Assembly: GCF_937468385.1 (NCBI RefSeq)
Contig: NZ_CALBWS010000027.1
Coordinates: forward strand, 16,402 to 80,401
Direction: 5' to 3'
DNA length: 64,000 nt
DNA from: Neobacillus rhizosphaerae
GTDB lineage: Bacteria; Bacillota; Bacilli; Bacillales; Cytobacillaceae
Both the position numbers and the translations under genes were made by a program. Of this stretch, positions 35,736 through 44,474 are shown in pieces. Every line of letters begins with the position of its first letter. Position 1 is the stretch's first letter. Under the pieces are notes generated by a model. It was given only the letters and a program-made list of their open reading frames with translations. It searched no databases and was not told where the DNA came from.

Positions 35736-35975
35736 CTAACTTTTTTTTGCCGCTCGCTGCTTCATTTTTGCTGCCAGCCAGAACCCTGCGGTTAAGGAGA
35801 AGGCGTCAATTACAATGAGTACGAACGAGTTGGTATAACCTTTATATACAGACGCCGCGATAAGGGCAACGGTTAAAACAAGGCCGATGAATCGATTGTA
35901 AGTGACCCGTGTAAAAAGTAAAACTAGTAACCCTGGCAAAATAAAGCCCGACAAGTATGCAATAACCACTACCAA
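35736..35975 (-). CDS. csbA: CsbA, small membrane protein (DUF2198)
   Basis: A 79-residue protein with three hydrophobic segments. The block LLVLLFTRVTYNRFIG...YKGYTNSFVLIVIDAFSL fits B. subtilis CsbA, a SigB-controlled protein encoded next to uvrB-uvrA, the same place as here. The function is unknown. I prefer a TTG start (35975) with GAGGTG six bases upstream; it gives the B. subtilis length. An ATG at 35993 gives six extra residues. A terminator follows, so it is separate from uvrB. Confidence 0.85.
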   Translation of the reverse strand: MVVVIAYLSGFILPGLLVLLFTRVTYNRFIGLVLTVALIAASVYKGYTNSFVLIVIDAFSLTAGFWLAAKMKQRAAKKS

Positions 35976-36065
35976 TGGGTACACCTCATTCATTGCTTTC
36001 TGTTAATTAATTCTAGAAATTAATCAACAAAATTGCAACAAAAAGTTTCTTTTTCTAGTCCTCAC

Positions 36066-37526
36066 TCATTGAATGGTAGAGTTATTTTTCGAGTTTGAAA
36101 GCTGCTGTGTTTGATGGGTCATCAAGCTAATCAGCACGAAGCCAAGCAATGAGAGCACAATTGGCACAACCACTGTGTGGAGCCCGAATGCATTTGGGTA
36201 ATAACGGTCTAATAATATATAGGAACCCATTCCTAAAATCATCGAGGTGATTGCGCCATATTTGTTGCCTTTACGCCAATAAAGTCCTAGGATTACTGGC
36301 CAAATAAAGACGGACTCCAAGCCACCGAAAGAAAATAAATTCAGCCAAACAATTAAATCTGGCGGACTTAAAGCCAGCAGTATAACGAGGATGCCAATAA
36401 TCGCTGTGACACTGAAACTGACCTTTTTCACATGAGTATCCCCGGCATCGGGCTTAATGTAATTTAAATAGACATCTTTGACTAAAGCCGAGCTTACTAG
36501 GATAAGTAAGGCATCTACCGTGGACATAATGGCCGCCATCGGCGCCGCAAGGACGATTCCGGCAACAAATGGCGGCAGCACTTTCATCGACAGCAATGGC
36601 ATGACGGTATCACCAATTTTTATACCAGGAAGCACGGGCCTTGCGAACACACCAATAAGGTGCATACCGAGCATAATAAAGCCGACGACAATCGTCCCGA
36701 TAATGATGGCACTATGCATCGCCTTTGAATTTTTATAGGACATCGCCCTTACTGTAATTTGCGGCAGACCGACAACTCCAATCCCCACTAATATCCAGAA
36801 CGAGGAAACATAGGCGGGTGTTAAACTTCTATCAGCCCCAAACGGACTAATTAAATTTGGATTTTCCGCCGCTAAATCGGAGATGATCCTTGGGATGCCC
36901 CCGCCTGCTTTAATCGTTGCCACGAGAAGAATTAATGTCCCTATAAACATTACAACACCCTGAACGGCATCCGTTAAGGCCACTGCTCGAAAGCCACCGA
37001 CGATGACAAATACGAGAACAGAAAAGGCGAAAATCAATAATGCAACCGTATAAGGCAGGCCTGTTAAACTTTCAACGAGCCGCGCTCCGCCAATCCATTG
37101 TGCTGCCATTGATGAAAAAAGAAAAATAATGATACTTGCAGCCGATAATAGCACAACGGTTTTACTTTTATAGCGTTCTTTTAGAAAGTCAATCAAGGTG
37201 ATGGCCTTGTACTGACGAGCAACGATGGCGAATTTCTTCCCTAACACCATTAACGTGAAATAACCCGTTGCCAGTTGGGCCATCGCCAGCAGAACCCAGC
37301 CTAGCCCTTGTGTATAGGCAACTCCTGGCCCTCCGATAAAACTGCTGGCACTACCATAAGTCGCTACCATGGTCATTGCCAGGATGAAGCCACCCATTTG
37401 CCGCTCACCTAAAAAATATTCCTCGAGGAAGGAATTGGATTTGATGACAAATTTATTGGACCAAAAGCCGACTGCAAAAATAATCATGAGGAAAATAATC
37501 AATGGTGTAATAACTGCCCAGTTCAC
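36066..37526 (-). CDS. panF: Sodium/pantothenate symporter-type SSS transporter
   Basis: A 486-residue sodium:solute symporter with 12-13 transmembrane helices. It has GSASSFIGGPGVAYTQGLGWVLLAMAQ (about 55-81) and FRAVALTDAVQGVVMFIGTLIL (about 180-202), both typical of PanF. The neighbouring DUF997 protein (YhdT) supports this assignment, since yhdT-panF is a known pair. It starts with GTG, which overlaps the yhdT stop (GTGA); GAGGGGG lies upstream. The substrate is likely pantothenate with Na+. Confidence 0.85.
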   Translation of the reverse strand: MNWAVITPLIIFLMIIFAVGFWSNKFVIKSNSFLEEYFLGERQMGGFILAMTMVATYGSASSFIGGPGVAYTQGLGWVLLAMAQLATGYFTLMVLGKKFAIVARQYKAITLIDFLKERYKSKTVVLLSAASIIIFLFSSMAAQWIGGARLVESLTGLPYTVALLIFAFSVLVFVIVGGFRAVALTDAVQGVVMFIGTLILLVATIKAGGGIPRIISDLAAENPNLISPFGADRSLTPAYVSSFWILVGIGVVGLPQITVRAMSYKNSKAMHSAIIIGTIVVGFIMLGMHLIGVFARPVLPGIKIGDTVMPLLSMKVLPPFVAGIVLAAPMAAIMSTVDALLILVSSALVKDVYLNYIKPDAGDTHVKKVSFSVTAIIGILVILLALSPPDLIVWLNLFSFGGLESVFIWPVILGLYWRKGNKYGAITSMILGMGSYILLDRYYPNAFGLHTVVVPIVLSLLGFVLISLMTHQTQQLSNSKNNSTIQ

Positions 37527-37807
37527 TTGATATCCCCCTCTTCTTCTTCAAAGGGAACTTCTTTAAACAGGAATGTTACTGTCAGAATCACTAGAATAAC
37601 CATTACGATAAATCCAACAACACAGCTATAAAAGAACCATGCCGGTAATCCAAATATGTACGTATAATTTTCAACCTTTCCTGAACCGAGTCCATAACCA
37701 AAACCATACCACCAGATAAAATTGATTAATACAAGGATAACCCCGATCAATGCTTCTCTATGGGCAATCTTAAAACGCTTATCCAACGGATGAACTGTTT
37801 TTTTCAA
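37523..37807 (-). CDS. yhdT: YhdT family protein (DUF997)
   Basis: A 94-residue membrane protein with two helices (about 20-40 and 52-80) around the aromatic motif NFIWWYGFGYGLGSG and an acidic tail. It is the usual small partner encoded before panF; it may assist the symporter but this is unproven. It starts with TTG after GGAGG. It overlaps panF by four bases. Confidence 0.85.
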   Translation of the reverse strand: MKKTVHPLDKRFKIAHREALIGVILVLINFIWWYGFGYGLGSGKVENYTYIFGLPAWFFYSCVVGFIVMVILVILTVTFLFKEVPFEEEEGDIK

Positions 37808-37898
37808 CCGTATGCCTCCTCAAAAATGTAATCACGTTATTTTTAACGAATAATGAACATTTTACCAAACATACACGATTGTTAAAGAATTTTGCACA

Positions 37899-37958
37899 AA
37901 AAAACCTATTAAGATGTGCCCGATACACGTGACACAGCTCAATAGGGTTTTAAAGAAA
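37899..37958 (-). terminator. Probable terminator after the deacetylase
   Basis: Minus strand CCTATT...AATAGG closing a large loop, followed by seven T residues. It is imperfect, about 120 bp beyond the stop. Confidence 0.5.
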
Positions 37959-37994
37959 GTGGTGTCAGGCACCACAGAAAGACATTTCAAGCAA

Positions 37995-38052
37995 TTTGTC
38001 CGTGTGGAGTGGACACTTCCGTTTATCAGGGTGTCCACGCCATACGGACAAA
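37995..38052. repeat. Long imperfect inverted repeat downstream of the deacetylase
   Basis: Arms TTTGTCCGT-GTGG-TGGACAC and GTGTCCA-CCAT-ACGGACAAA, with a short loop TTCCGTTTATCAG. It is flanked by GGTGTCAGGCA(CC) motifs at 37961 and 38073; the latter supplies the TGA stop of the deacetylase. Confidence 0.75.
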
Positions 38053-38076
38053 AAGGGGATTTGTCCACGAAGGGTG

Positions 38077-39609
38077 TCAGGCAGACACTTCAATCCGCGC
38101 TCCATCTTTACCTAACTGATAACCATCAATCACAGTGTTGGCTGCCATTAGTCCTTCTTTGTAGAAGAAGTACCCTTTGCCTTCTATTTCATTCCAACCG
38201 GTTGCCAAAACTCCATCATTGTTAAGAAAATACTTTTTCCCTGATAGGTCCAGCCAGCCTATTTTCATGATTCCACTATTCTCAAAGAAATACCAATTAC
38301 CTTTATGGGAAGTCCAGCCTGTTTTCATCGACCCATCAGCAGTTAGGTAATACCACTTATCAGCAGATTGAAACCAACCTGTTTTCATCATTCCGGTTTC
38401 ATCAAAGTAATACCATTTACTTTTATTAGATATCCAGCCTGTTTTCATCACACCTGATTGATCAAAATAATGCCATTTCCCGCTTTTTGAAAGCCATCCG
38501 GTCTTCATGGAGCCACTCGATTCAAAGAAATACCACTTGCCGCCCTTATTTAACCAGCCTGTTTTCATTTCGCCGCTTTCCTCAAAATAGTACCAGTTGT
38601 TACCTGATTTTAACCAACCCGTCTTCATAACTCCGCTACTATCCAAATAAACCCAGGACTTTCCTGACTTAGTCCAACCTGTCTTCATAACTCCTTTTTC
38701 ATCAAAATAATACCAGCTTTGCCCTAACTTTAACCAACCTGTCTTCTTTGTCCCACTTCCATCCAGGTAATACCATTTGTTATTTACCTTTGACCAGCCT
38801 CCGATTGAAGTGCCGCCTTTTACCATTTCTTTAAATTCCTTCAATGATGTAGATGGCACTACGGACTTTCTTCCAAGCTCAAATGGATTATTTCCTATCT
38901 TGGCATTTACAGCCACTGTTGTAAAAGCATATTTATATCCTGTCATTTTTAATAGTTCGATTGTTCGCTTATTATAAGTTCCAAACGGATATGCAAAGTA
39001 ATCAGTAGTTAATAAATTTCTACTAGTCTCAAAGTCTTGCAAAATGACCTCTTCAGATTCTGTTAATAGTGCTGCTTTTCCATTGATAAAACGGTGCAGG
39101 CCCTTAGTATGACTTCCATATTGAAAAACGTCCTTCATCGCATCGACCTCTGACCAGCTTAAAAATTGTAATTCCTTCGCATCGAAAGGTACCGGGGTAT
39201 TGGAAATACGGTCTGTAATCAAGAAGCCTGTAGCTTTAAATCCGTATTTTTTTAAAATGGGATAGGCATAAACGGAATTTGTTTTATGTCCATCATCAAA
39301 TGTAAGCACTACTGTTTTACCTGGAAAAGTCATTTCTCCACGGAGATATGCACCTAATTCAAATAAGCTGGCAGTATAGTACCCCTGATCATGTAAATAT
39401 TTCATTTGCTCTTCAAAGGCATCTAGGTTAATAATGTTTGAATTTCTTGGAGAATAGTTCTCATTCTTTTTTAAAATATTATGATATAGGAGTATAGGGA
39501 TACCACTCTGTTTCCTATTTTCTTTTGCACTTGCAGAGGTGTTAAACAATAATAGAGTACTCGTTAAAAAGAATAGTATAAATGTGATCTTTTTCAGTTT
39601 CAGTTCCAT
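38077..39609 (-). CDS. Secreted polysaccharide deacetylase with eleven cell-wall-binding repeats
   Basis: A 510-residue exported protein. It has a signal peptide (residues 1-28, ending SASA), then a NodB-type deacetylase domain (about 35-250) with PILLYHNI, metal Asp pair VVLTFDDGHK and histidines in GSHTKGLH. The C-terminal half is eleven 20-residue repeats of the choline/glucan-binding type (GW-x-K-x-x-WYYFD-x-x-GxMKT). It likely removes acetyl or similar groups from wall or matrix glycan while bound to it; the substrate is unknown. The last residues VSA and the stop come from a dispersed GCCTGACACC repeat. It has its own promoter and palindromic operator. Confidence 0.9.
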   Translation of the reverse strand: MELKLKKITFILFFLTSTLLLFNTSASAKENRKQSGIPILLYHNILKKNENYSPRNSNIINLDAFEEQMKYLHDQGYYTASLFELGAYLRGEMTFPGKTVVLTFDDGHKTNSVYAYPILKKYGFKATGFLITDRISNTPVPFDAKELQFLSWSEVDAMKDVFQYGSHTKGLHRFINGKAALLTESEEVILQDFETSRNLLTTDYFAYPFGTYNKRTIELLKMTGYKYAFTTVAVNAKIGNNPFELGRKSVVPSTSLKEFKEMVKGGTSIGGWSKVNNKWYYLDGSGTKKTGWLKLGQSWYYFDEKGVMKTGWTKSGKSWVYLDSSGVMKTGWLKSGNNWYYFEESGEMKTGWLNKGGKWYFFESSGSMKTGWLSKSGKWHYFDQSGVMKTGWISNKSKWYYFDETGMMKTGWFQSADKWYYLTADGSMKTGWTSHKGNWYFFENSGIMKIGWLDLSGKKYFLNNDGVLATGWNEIEGKGYFFYKEGLMAANTVIDGYQLGKDGARIEVSA

Positions 39610-39682
39610 TTCCTGTACCTCACATGATGTTTATATGAAATATAGCTATATATGACTTCATATCCTTTTCCTTTAAGGACCA

Positions 39683-39732
39683 TTTTTACCAATACTGGTA
39701 AAAATTATAAAACAGTACTACTATTATATCAA
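39683..39732 (-). promoter_or_regulatory. Deacetylase promoter with palindromic operator
   Basis: -35 TTGATA (39727-39732), 17 bp, perfect -10 TATAAT (39704-39709). Directly downstream, over the expected +1, is a perfect inverted repeat TTTTTACCA-N4-TGGTAAAAA (39683-39704). This layout fits a repressor site; the regulator is unknown. Confidence 0.8.
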
Positions 39733-39797
39733 TAAAATTTTTCCATAGTTTCAATTAGTTGATTAACCATCTTGTTGGAAATATATTGAAACCCATA

Positions 39798-39989
39798 AAA
39801 AACTATCATGAGCCTCAACTCCCAACCCTACCATGGAAATAAATTTAGAGAACAAGCCGTAGTCACCTAATAAAGGCGGTGAGAGCAAAGCTAGACTTCA
39901 CATCCTTCGTCTAGTGAAATGGGTATTTCACTTTAACTGGTTTAAGTGATTCATTTTTGCGGCGCTCCGCCCCTTTTCCACAGAAAAGG
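39798..39989. repeat. Family-C repeat (C1)
   Basis: Nearly identical to 53796-53987. It contains ATCATGAGCCTCAACTCCCA, AATAAAGGCGGTGAGAGC, the inner hairpin GTGAAAT-GGGT-ATTTCAC, and the 3' end GCGGCGCTCCGCCCCTTTT. It is non-coding. Confidence 0.85.
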
Positions 39990-40106
39990 ACATCCTCGAT
40001 TAGATGCCCTTGGTCAAAAAATTTTATCAACCTTTGGATGATCCCTTAGTATTTTGCTGATATTTACTTTAATTCCACGAACTGCGAAAACAAGACCTTC
40101 AAAAAA

Positions 40107-41036
40107 CTAGTTACAAGTCCCATGCGGACTTGGGCAGCCATTGGCTTCTTTTTCAACCTGAATCGTGCTGTGCTCGATCTGGAATTCATCATGGAGAATC
40201 TGCTGCGATTGCGACAGGATTTCATCATGAATCCCTTCATCAGAAATGGTTACATGGCAGCTTAAGACCGGATAACCAGAGGTAATTGTCCAAATATGCA
40301 AGTCATGGACTTCCTTCACTAATGGAATTTTCCCCAGTTCCTTCTTGACCTGACTGAAATCAATTTGTGTCGGAGCACCTTCCATCAAGATGTGAAAAGA
40401 ATCCTTTGTAACTCTGAATCCACTGACAAGAATTAAGGCGGCCACGATAACGCTGGCAATGGGGTCCGCAATGCCCCAACCGAAAAACATGATCAAGAGG
40501 GCGGCGACGATGGCCCCAACTGACCCAAGCATATCACCTAGTACATGTAAAAACGCACTTCTAACATTCAAGTTTTCATCCTTATCACCTTGCATTAAAA
40601 TCCAGGCAGCAATGATGTTTACAAGTAATCCTATGACAGAAATGACCAGCATCCCTGCGCTCTGCACCTCCGGAGGAGAGAAAAAACGTCGGATGGCTTC
40701 ATAGAAAATAATCAAGGATATGACGAGTAACGTTAATCCATTTAGCGCAGCGGCAATGATTTCAAACCGTTTGTAGCCATACGTTTTTTCTTGTGAAACC
40801 TGCTTTTCCCCAAGCTTTATCGCGAAAAAGCTTAATCCAAGCGCAGCGGCGTCACTCAGCATATGGCCGGCATCAGATAGCAAAGCCAAACTGTTTGTTA
40901 GGAAACCGCCGATGACTTCGACGACCATAAATGCGGCAATTAAGATGAAAGAACTTAATAATGCTTTTTTGTTTCCTGTATGTGAATGTCCGTGTGAGTG
41001 ACCGTGTGAATGTCCATGATGGTGGTGATGACCCAT
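40107..41036 (-). CDS. czcD: Cation diffusion facilitator, zinc/cobalt/cadmium efflux (CzcD)
   Basis: A 309-residue CDF antiporter exporting divalent metal in exchange for protons. It has a His-rich N-terminus (HHHHHGHSHGHSHGH), six helices, metal-site residues in LSDAGHMLSDAAALGLSFFA (helix II) and HVLGDMLGSVGAIVAA (helix V), another His-rich stretch in the C-terminal domain, and the tail NGCPSPHGTC. It lies downstream of cadC-cadA; a terminator just before its ribosome site suggests separate control. Confidence 0.95.
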   Translation of the reverse strand: MGHHHHHGHSHGHSHGHSHTGNKKALLSSFILIAAFMVVEVIGGFLTNSLALLSDAGHMLSDAAALGLSFFAIKLGEKQVSQEKTYGYKRFEIIAAALNGLTLLVISLIIFYEAIRRFFSPPEVQSAGMLVISVIGLLVNIIAAWILMQGDKDENLNVRSAFLHVLGDMLGSVGAIVAALLIMFFGWGIADPIASVIVAALILVSGFRVTKDSFHILMEGAPTQIDFSQVKKELGKIPLVKEVHDLHIWTITSGYPVLSCHVTISDEGIHDEILSQSQQILHDEFQIEHSTIQVEKEANGCPSPHGTCN

Positions 41037-41047
41037 GTTTATCCCCC

Positions 41048-41072
41048 CAAAAAGCCGCTTTTATTGCGGCTC
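41048..41072 (-). terminator. Terminator immediately before czcD
   Basis: Minus strand AGCCGC-AATAAAA-GCGGCT then TTTTT, followed at once by the czcD ribosome site GGGGGG. It could end cadCA transcripts or act as an attenuator for czcD. Confidence 0.75.
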
Positions 41073-41093
41073 TATTATTTATCTCTTTCTTAA

Positions 41094-41216
41094 GAAAACT
41101 CGCCGACTGGCAAGCCCCAAAGAGCGAAGACAGAGGCGTAGTTGCCCTTATGCGTGATAGAAAAGAATAAACTTTCCTAATTAGCCTTGAAAGTTTATTC
41201 TTTCTTATTAGCTAAA
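41094..41216. repeat. Family-A element (A2) between cadA and czcD
   Basis: AAAACTCGCCGACTGGCAAG, core GCGAAGACAGAGGCGTAGTTG, then a long second hairpin AAGAATAAACTTTC / GAAAGTTTATTCTT, ending ATTAGCTAAA like A1. Confidence 0.8.
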
Positions 41217-41308
41217 CCGAAATTGTTCCGAATAAGGCTAGTTTTTTCCAATCACAATAATTCGATACATTTCCATTGAGTCATGCTACTTTTAACCAGA
41301 ATAACTCT

Positions 41309-43375
41309 CTATTCCTTCACCCGTAAAAGTCTTAATCCGTTTAAGGTCACCAGCAAGGTCACTCCCATATCGGCGAAAATCGCAATCCACAAGGTAAGCC
41401 AGCCCGGAACAACAAGGAGAAGGGCCAATAGCTTCACAACAAGTGATAAGGCGATATTTTGCTTTATTATCTGAAGGGTTTTCCGGCTTAGTTTAATCGT
41501 AAAGGGCAGCTTTTTTAAGTCGTCGTTCATTAAAGCGATATCAGCTGTTTCAAGCGCCGTATCGGTCCCAGCCCCACCCATCGCAATCCCAACTGTGGCC
41601 GAGGCGAGTGCCGGCGCATCATTGACACCGTCACCAACCATTGCTACCCTTCCAAACTGGGATTTTAATTTTTTGATAAAATCCAGTTTATCTTCTGGTA
41701 AAAGCTCTGCTTCGATCCTGTTCATTCCAACATGCCGGCCAATAGCTGCAGCGGTTGCTTTGTTGTCTCCAGTAAGCAATATTGTTTGTTGTATGCCCAG
41801 CTGATGAAGGCGTTCGATGACCGTCGGGCTACTTTCGCGGACTTCGTCGGCAACTGCTATCAGGGCGAGGATTTTTTTGTCTGTTCCAGCAATCATCACT
41901 GTTTTTCCTTCATTTTGCAGGAAGGAAATTTGTTCAGTGACTTCTCTAGGAATGGAATCGAACAGCTTTGTATTTCCAACACGGTATTCTATGCCGTTAA
42001 TCAGTCCTTTAATGCCCTTTCCAGTAATAGAGGAGAATTCCTCAACTTGATTTTCTATGTTAAGGTATGCCGCTTTTTTGATAATGGCACTGGCAAGTGG
42101 ATGCTGCGACATACTTTCAAGTGCGGCAACAATCGTGAGCAGATTCTCATCACCACTGTAGTTGATGAAGTTCGTCACGACTGGCACACCTTTCGTCAAC
42201 GTGCCTGTTTTATCAAAGGCAATTGCCTTCACCGCTCCTAATTCTTCTAGATAGCTGCCGCCTTTAATTAGCACACCATTCCTGGCTGCATTTCCAATTG
42301 CAGTTACGATCGAAACAGGAGTGGAAATGACTAATGCACATGGGCAGCTGACCACTAAGACGGCGAGACCTTGGTAAATCCACTCTGACCAGTTGGCGGA
42401 GAATATCAGTGGCGGAACCACCGCAACCAAAGCTGCAACCACCATAATCGCCGGGGTGTAATACTTCGCAAACCGGTCGACAAACTGCTGAGAAGGAGCT
42501 TTTTCTGCCTGGGCTTCTTCGACTAAATGAATGATTTTTGCAATTGTTGTGTCATCACTCAGCCTTGTGACCTTTATTTTCAAAAATCCTTCTTCATTTA
42601 ATGTTCCGGCGAAAACTTCGTCTTGAACGGCTTTTTCTACTGGCACCGATTCGCCGGTGATGGCCGCTTGATTAACGGATGAATGGCCTTCGACAATGAT
42701 TCCATCCATGGCAATTATTTGCCCAGGCTTTACATGCATGATGTCTCCGACTTCGATATCTTCCGCTTTTAGTAATACCTCTTGGCCGTTTCTGACAACA
42801 ATGGCTTCTGTTGGTGCCATTTCCATCAGCGAGCGAATGGAGTTCCTCGCTTTATCCATCGAATAGCCTTCGAGAACTTCACTAATGGCGAACAAGATGA
42901 CAACGACTGCCCCTTCACTCCACTCACCGATGATTGCCGCACCAATAATCGCAATCGTCATCAGTGTTTTCATATCAAAATCAAGTCGGAGCAAATTTTT
43001 CAACCCGGTTTTAAAAAGAGGAAATCCTCCTAGTAAAATAGCAGCGGCAAAAAGAATATCTTTCGAAAAAATATAGCCACCGAGTATGAATAATAGTGAT
43101 AACCCGAGCAGTCCATAACGTTTCCAGAACGGTTCCTTTTGGGCGGCAGGCGGCTTTTCTTTTTCCGGATAAATCGTTAATTTTTCAAAGGCACCTGCTT
43201 CATGCAGTTCCTCTAAAGTGGCGCTTCCGAAGACTGTCAGCTTTGAAGCACCAAAATTTACTTTCGCATCAACAACACCATCCAGGTGCTGCACGTTCTT
43301 TTCGAACTTAGCTGCACAGCTTGTTCAGGAAAAGCCTTGCACCCTGTAGACTTGTTTTTCTATTGTCTCAGACAC
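41309..43375 (-). CDS. cadA: Cadmium/zinc P1B-type ATPase with in-frame TGA at the first CxxC cysteine
   Basis: P-type ATPase exporting Cd, Zn or Pb. The catalytic part is complete: about six to eight helices, CPCALVIS, phosphorylation site FDKTGTLTKG, SQHPLAS and GDGVNDAPAL. The natural start is GTG (43373-43375) with GAGGTGG six bases upstream, overlapping the cadC stop by eight bases. From there codons 1-16 read MSETIEKQVYRVQGFS, codon 17 is TGA (43325-43327), then TSCAAKFEKNV: the TGA replaces the first cysteine of the HMA-domain CxxC. Possibilities are a nonsense mutation with restart at GTG 43294, a sequencing error, or selenocysteine (see findings). Full length would be 688 residues. 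Confidence 0.85.
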
Positions 43376-43739
43376 GGCTGGCCACCTCTTCCTGATGGGC
43401 AAAGGCAATTTGGATTAATTGGTTAACATGCTCATCATCCAGGGAATAATAGACAAGCTTGCCCTCTTTACGGTATTTCGCAAGCCCAAGGCTTTTTAAA
43501 TGGCGTAAATGGTGGGATGCCGTAGCCGTTGTTGCCCCGACAATATTAGCTACATCACAAACGCAGAGCTCTTCTTCGAGTGTTAACGCATAAGCGATTT
43601 TCATCCGCGTTTCATCGGACAGCGCTTTAAAAAGCTTTGTTACTTCAAGAATAGTACTGCCTTTCTCAAGATGCTGCTTCACCCGAGTAGTTTTTTCGTT
43701 ATCTACACAGGTAATTTCGCAAACATCGCGCTCTTTCAT
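43368..43739 (-). CDS. cadC: CadC, ArsR-family metal-sensing repressor
   Basis: A 123-residue winged-helix repressor that leaves DNA when it binds Cd, Pb or Zn. It keeps the full CadC thiolate site: CEITC near the N-terminus (about residues 7-11) and ELCVCD in the helix before the recognition helix (about 58-60). The DNA-binding part is ATTATASHHLRHLKSLGL. The chosen ATG (MKERD) has AAGGTG six bases upstream and gives the classic CadC length; an ATG six codons earlier is less likely. It overlaps cadA. Confidence 0.95.
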   Translation of the reverse strand: MKERDVCEITCVDNEKTTRVKQHLEKGSTILEVTKLFKALSDETRMKIAYALTLEEELCVCDVANIVGATTATASHHLRHLKSLGLAKYRKEGKLVYYSLDDEHVNQLIQIAFAHQEEVASRV

Positions 43740-43755
43740 ATCGGTCACCTTCTTC

Positions 43756-43807
43756 ATTCAAATGTTTGTTTGATTATATCTTATTCAAACGGCGGTTTGA
43801 ATGTCAA
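43756..43807 (-). promoter_or_regulatory. cadCA promoter and CadC operators
   Basis: -35 TTGACA (43802-43807), 18 bp, -10 TAAGAT (43778-43783), with TATAAT at 43773-43778 as alternative. Between the hexamers is the perfect inverted repeat ATTCAAAC-N4-GTTTGAAT (43783-43802). A second, ATCAAAC-N5-TTTGAAT, lies at 43756-43774. The TCAAA/TTTGA arms fit CadC sites. Confidence 0.8.
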
Positions 43808-43862
43808 TGGATTTTGCATTATTTTTTAGAAATTGGTTAAAAAAATAGAAACGTCTTTAACA

Positions 43863-43891
43863 GAAAAAGAAGAACCACTAAGGCTCTTCTT
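43863..43891 (-). terminator. Terminator-like hairpin right of cadC
   Basis: Minus strand GAAGAAGAGCC...GGTTCTTCTTTTTC. It would stop transcription entering the cad locus from the right. Confidence 0.65.
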
Positions 43892-44003
43892 CACCGTACT
43901 TATAGTAAATTTTCCATCGCTCTAAACAACGAAGAACTGAATGTTCATTTATTAGGTGAAAAGGCCGTTTCTTGGTACGATCCAAGAACGGGGTTTGAAT
44001 GAT

Positions 44004-44098
44004 TCCACGGATTTCCGGAATTATTCCGCTAACTTTCGCTTTAATTCCGCTAACTTTTACAACTATTCCGCGTACTTCTGGTCTTTTTCCACGGATCC
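44004..44098. repeat. 21-22 bp array, ATTCCGCTAAC core (second locus)
   Basis: ATTCCGCTAACTTTCG, ATTCCGCTAACTTTTAC and ATTCCGCGTACTTCTGG at 21-22 bp spacing, flanked by degenerate TTCCACGGAT units. The core is shared with 18646-18770. It directly abuts the broken gene at 44111. Confidence 0.75.
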
Positions 44099-44110
44099 CT
44101 CAAGGTTCTA

Positions 44111-44446
44111 GAGAAATGTGGATTCACGATTACTGGTGTCTACAGCCACTGGATTCTTGAGCTTCTATTGCATCGAAGAGACCTGCCGATTTTGCCGGGG
44201 AACCTGGGAAATTTCCCCCTGCTCGGTTTCGGCCTGTGGACATCACCGTTGGTAAGTGCCATTCTGGAGGGTGTGCTGATCACAGCAGGTGCCTTTCTCT
44301 ATTTTCGCTCTGTACTGTCCCGAACAAAATCAGCCGACCCAAACCAAGATAACAGAAAGAGAAAAATACGGGCCGTTATCTCAGGCTTTGTTATGGCCAT
44401 ATTGCTGGCCTTATCGCTGATAACCGATGTGGCGGGGGTCGGATAA
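44111..44446 (+). pseudogene. C-terminal remnant of a membrane metal-dependent-hydrolase-like protein
   Basis: An open frame without ribosome site that reads in from the left: FTITGVYSHWILELLLHRRD then LPILPGNLGN and GFGLWTSP, with two helices after. The SHWxLD...HRxDLPLLPG...GLGLW pattern is known from the C-terminal part of DUF4184/YdjM-like membrane proteins. The N-terminal part is missing and replaced by the repeat array, so I call it a fragment. Confidence 0.6.
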
Positions 44447-44474
44447 TCAAACGCTAGTATCTATTACAGGTAGG

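Noticed and set aside
41732..42241. 169-codon frame antisense to cadA
   Set aside because: Shadow of cadA; codon pattern and motifs belong to the minus strand.
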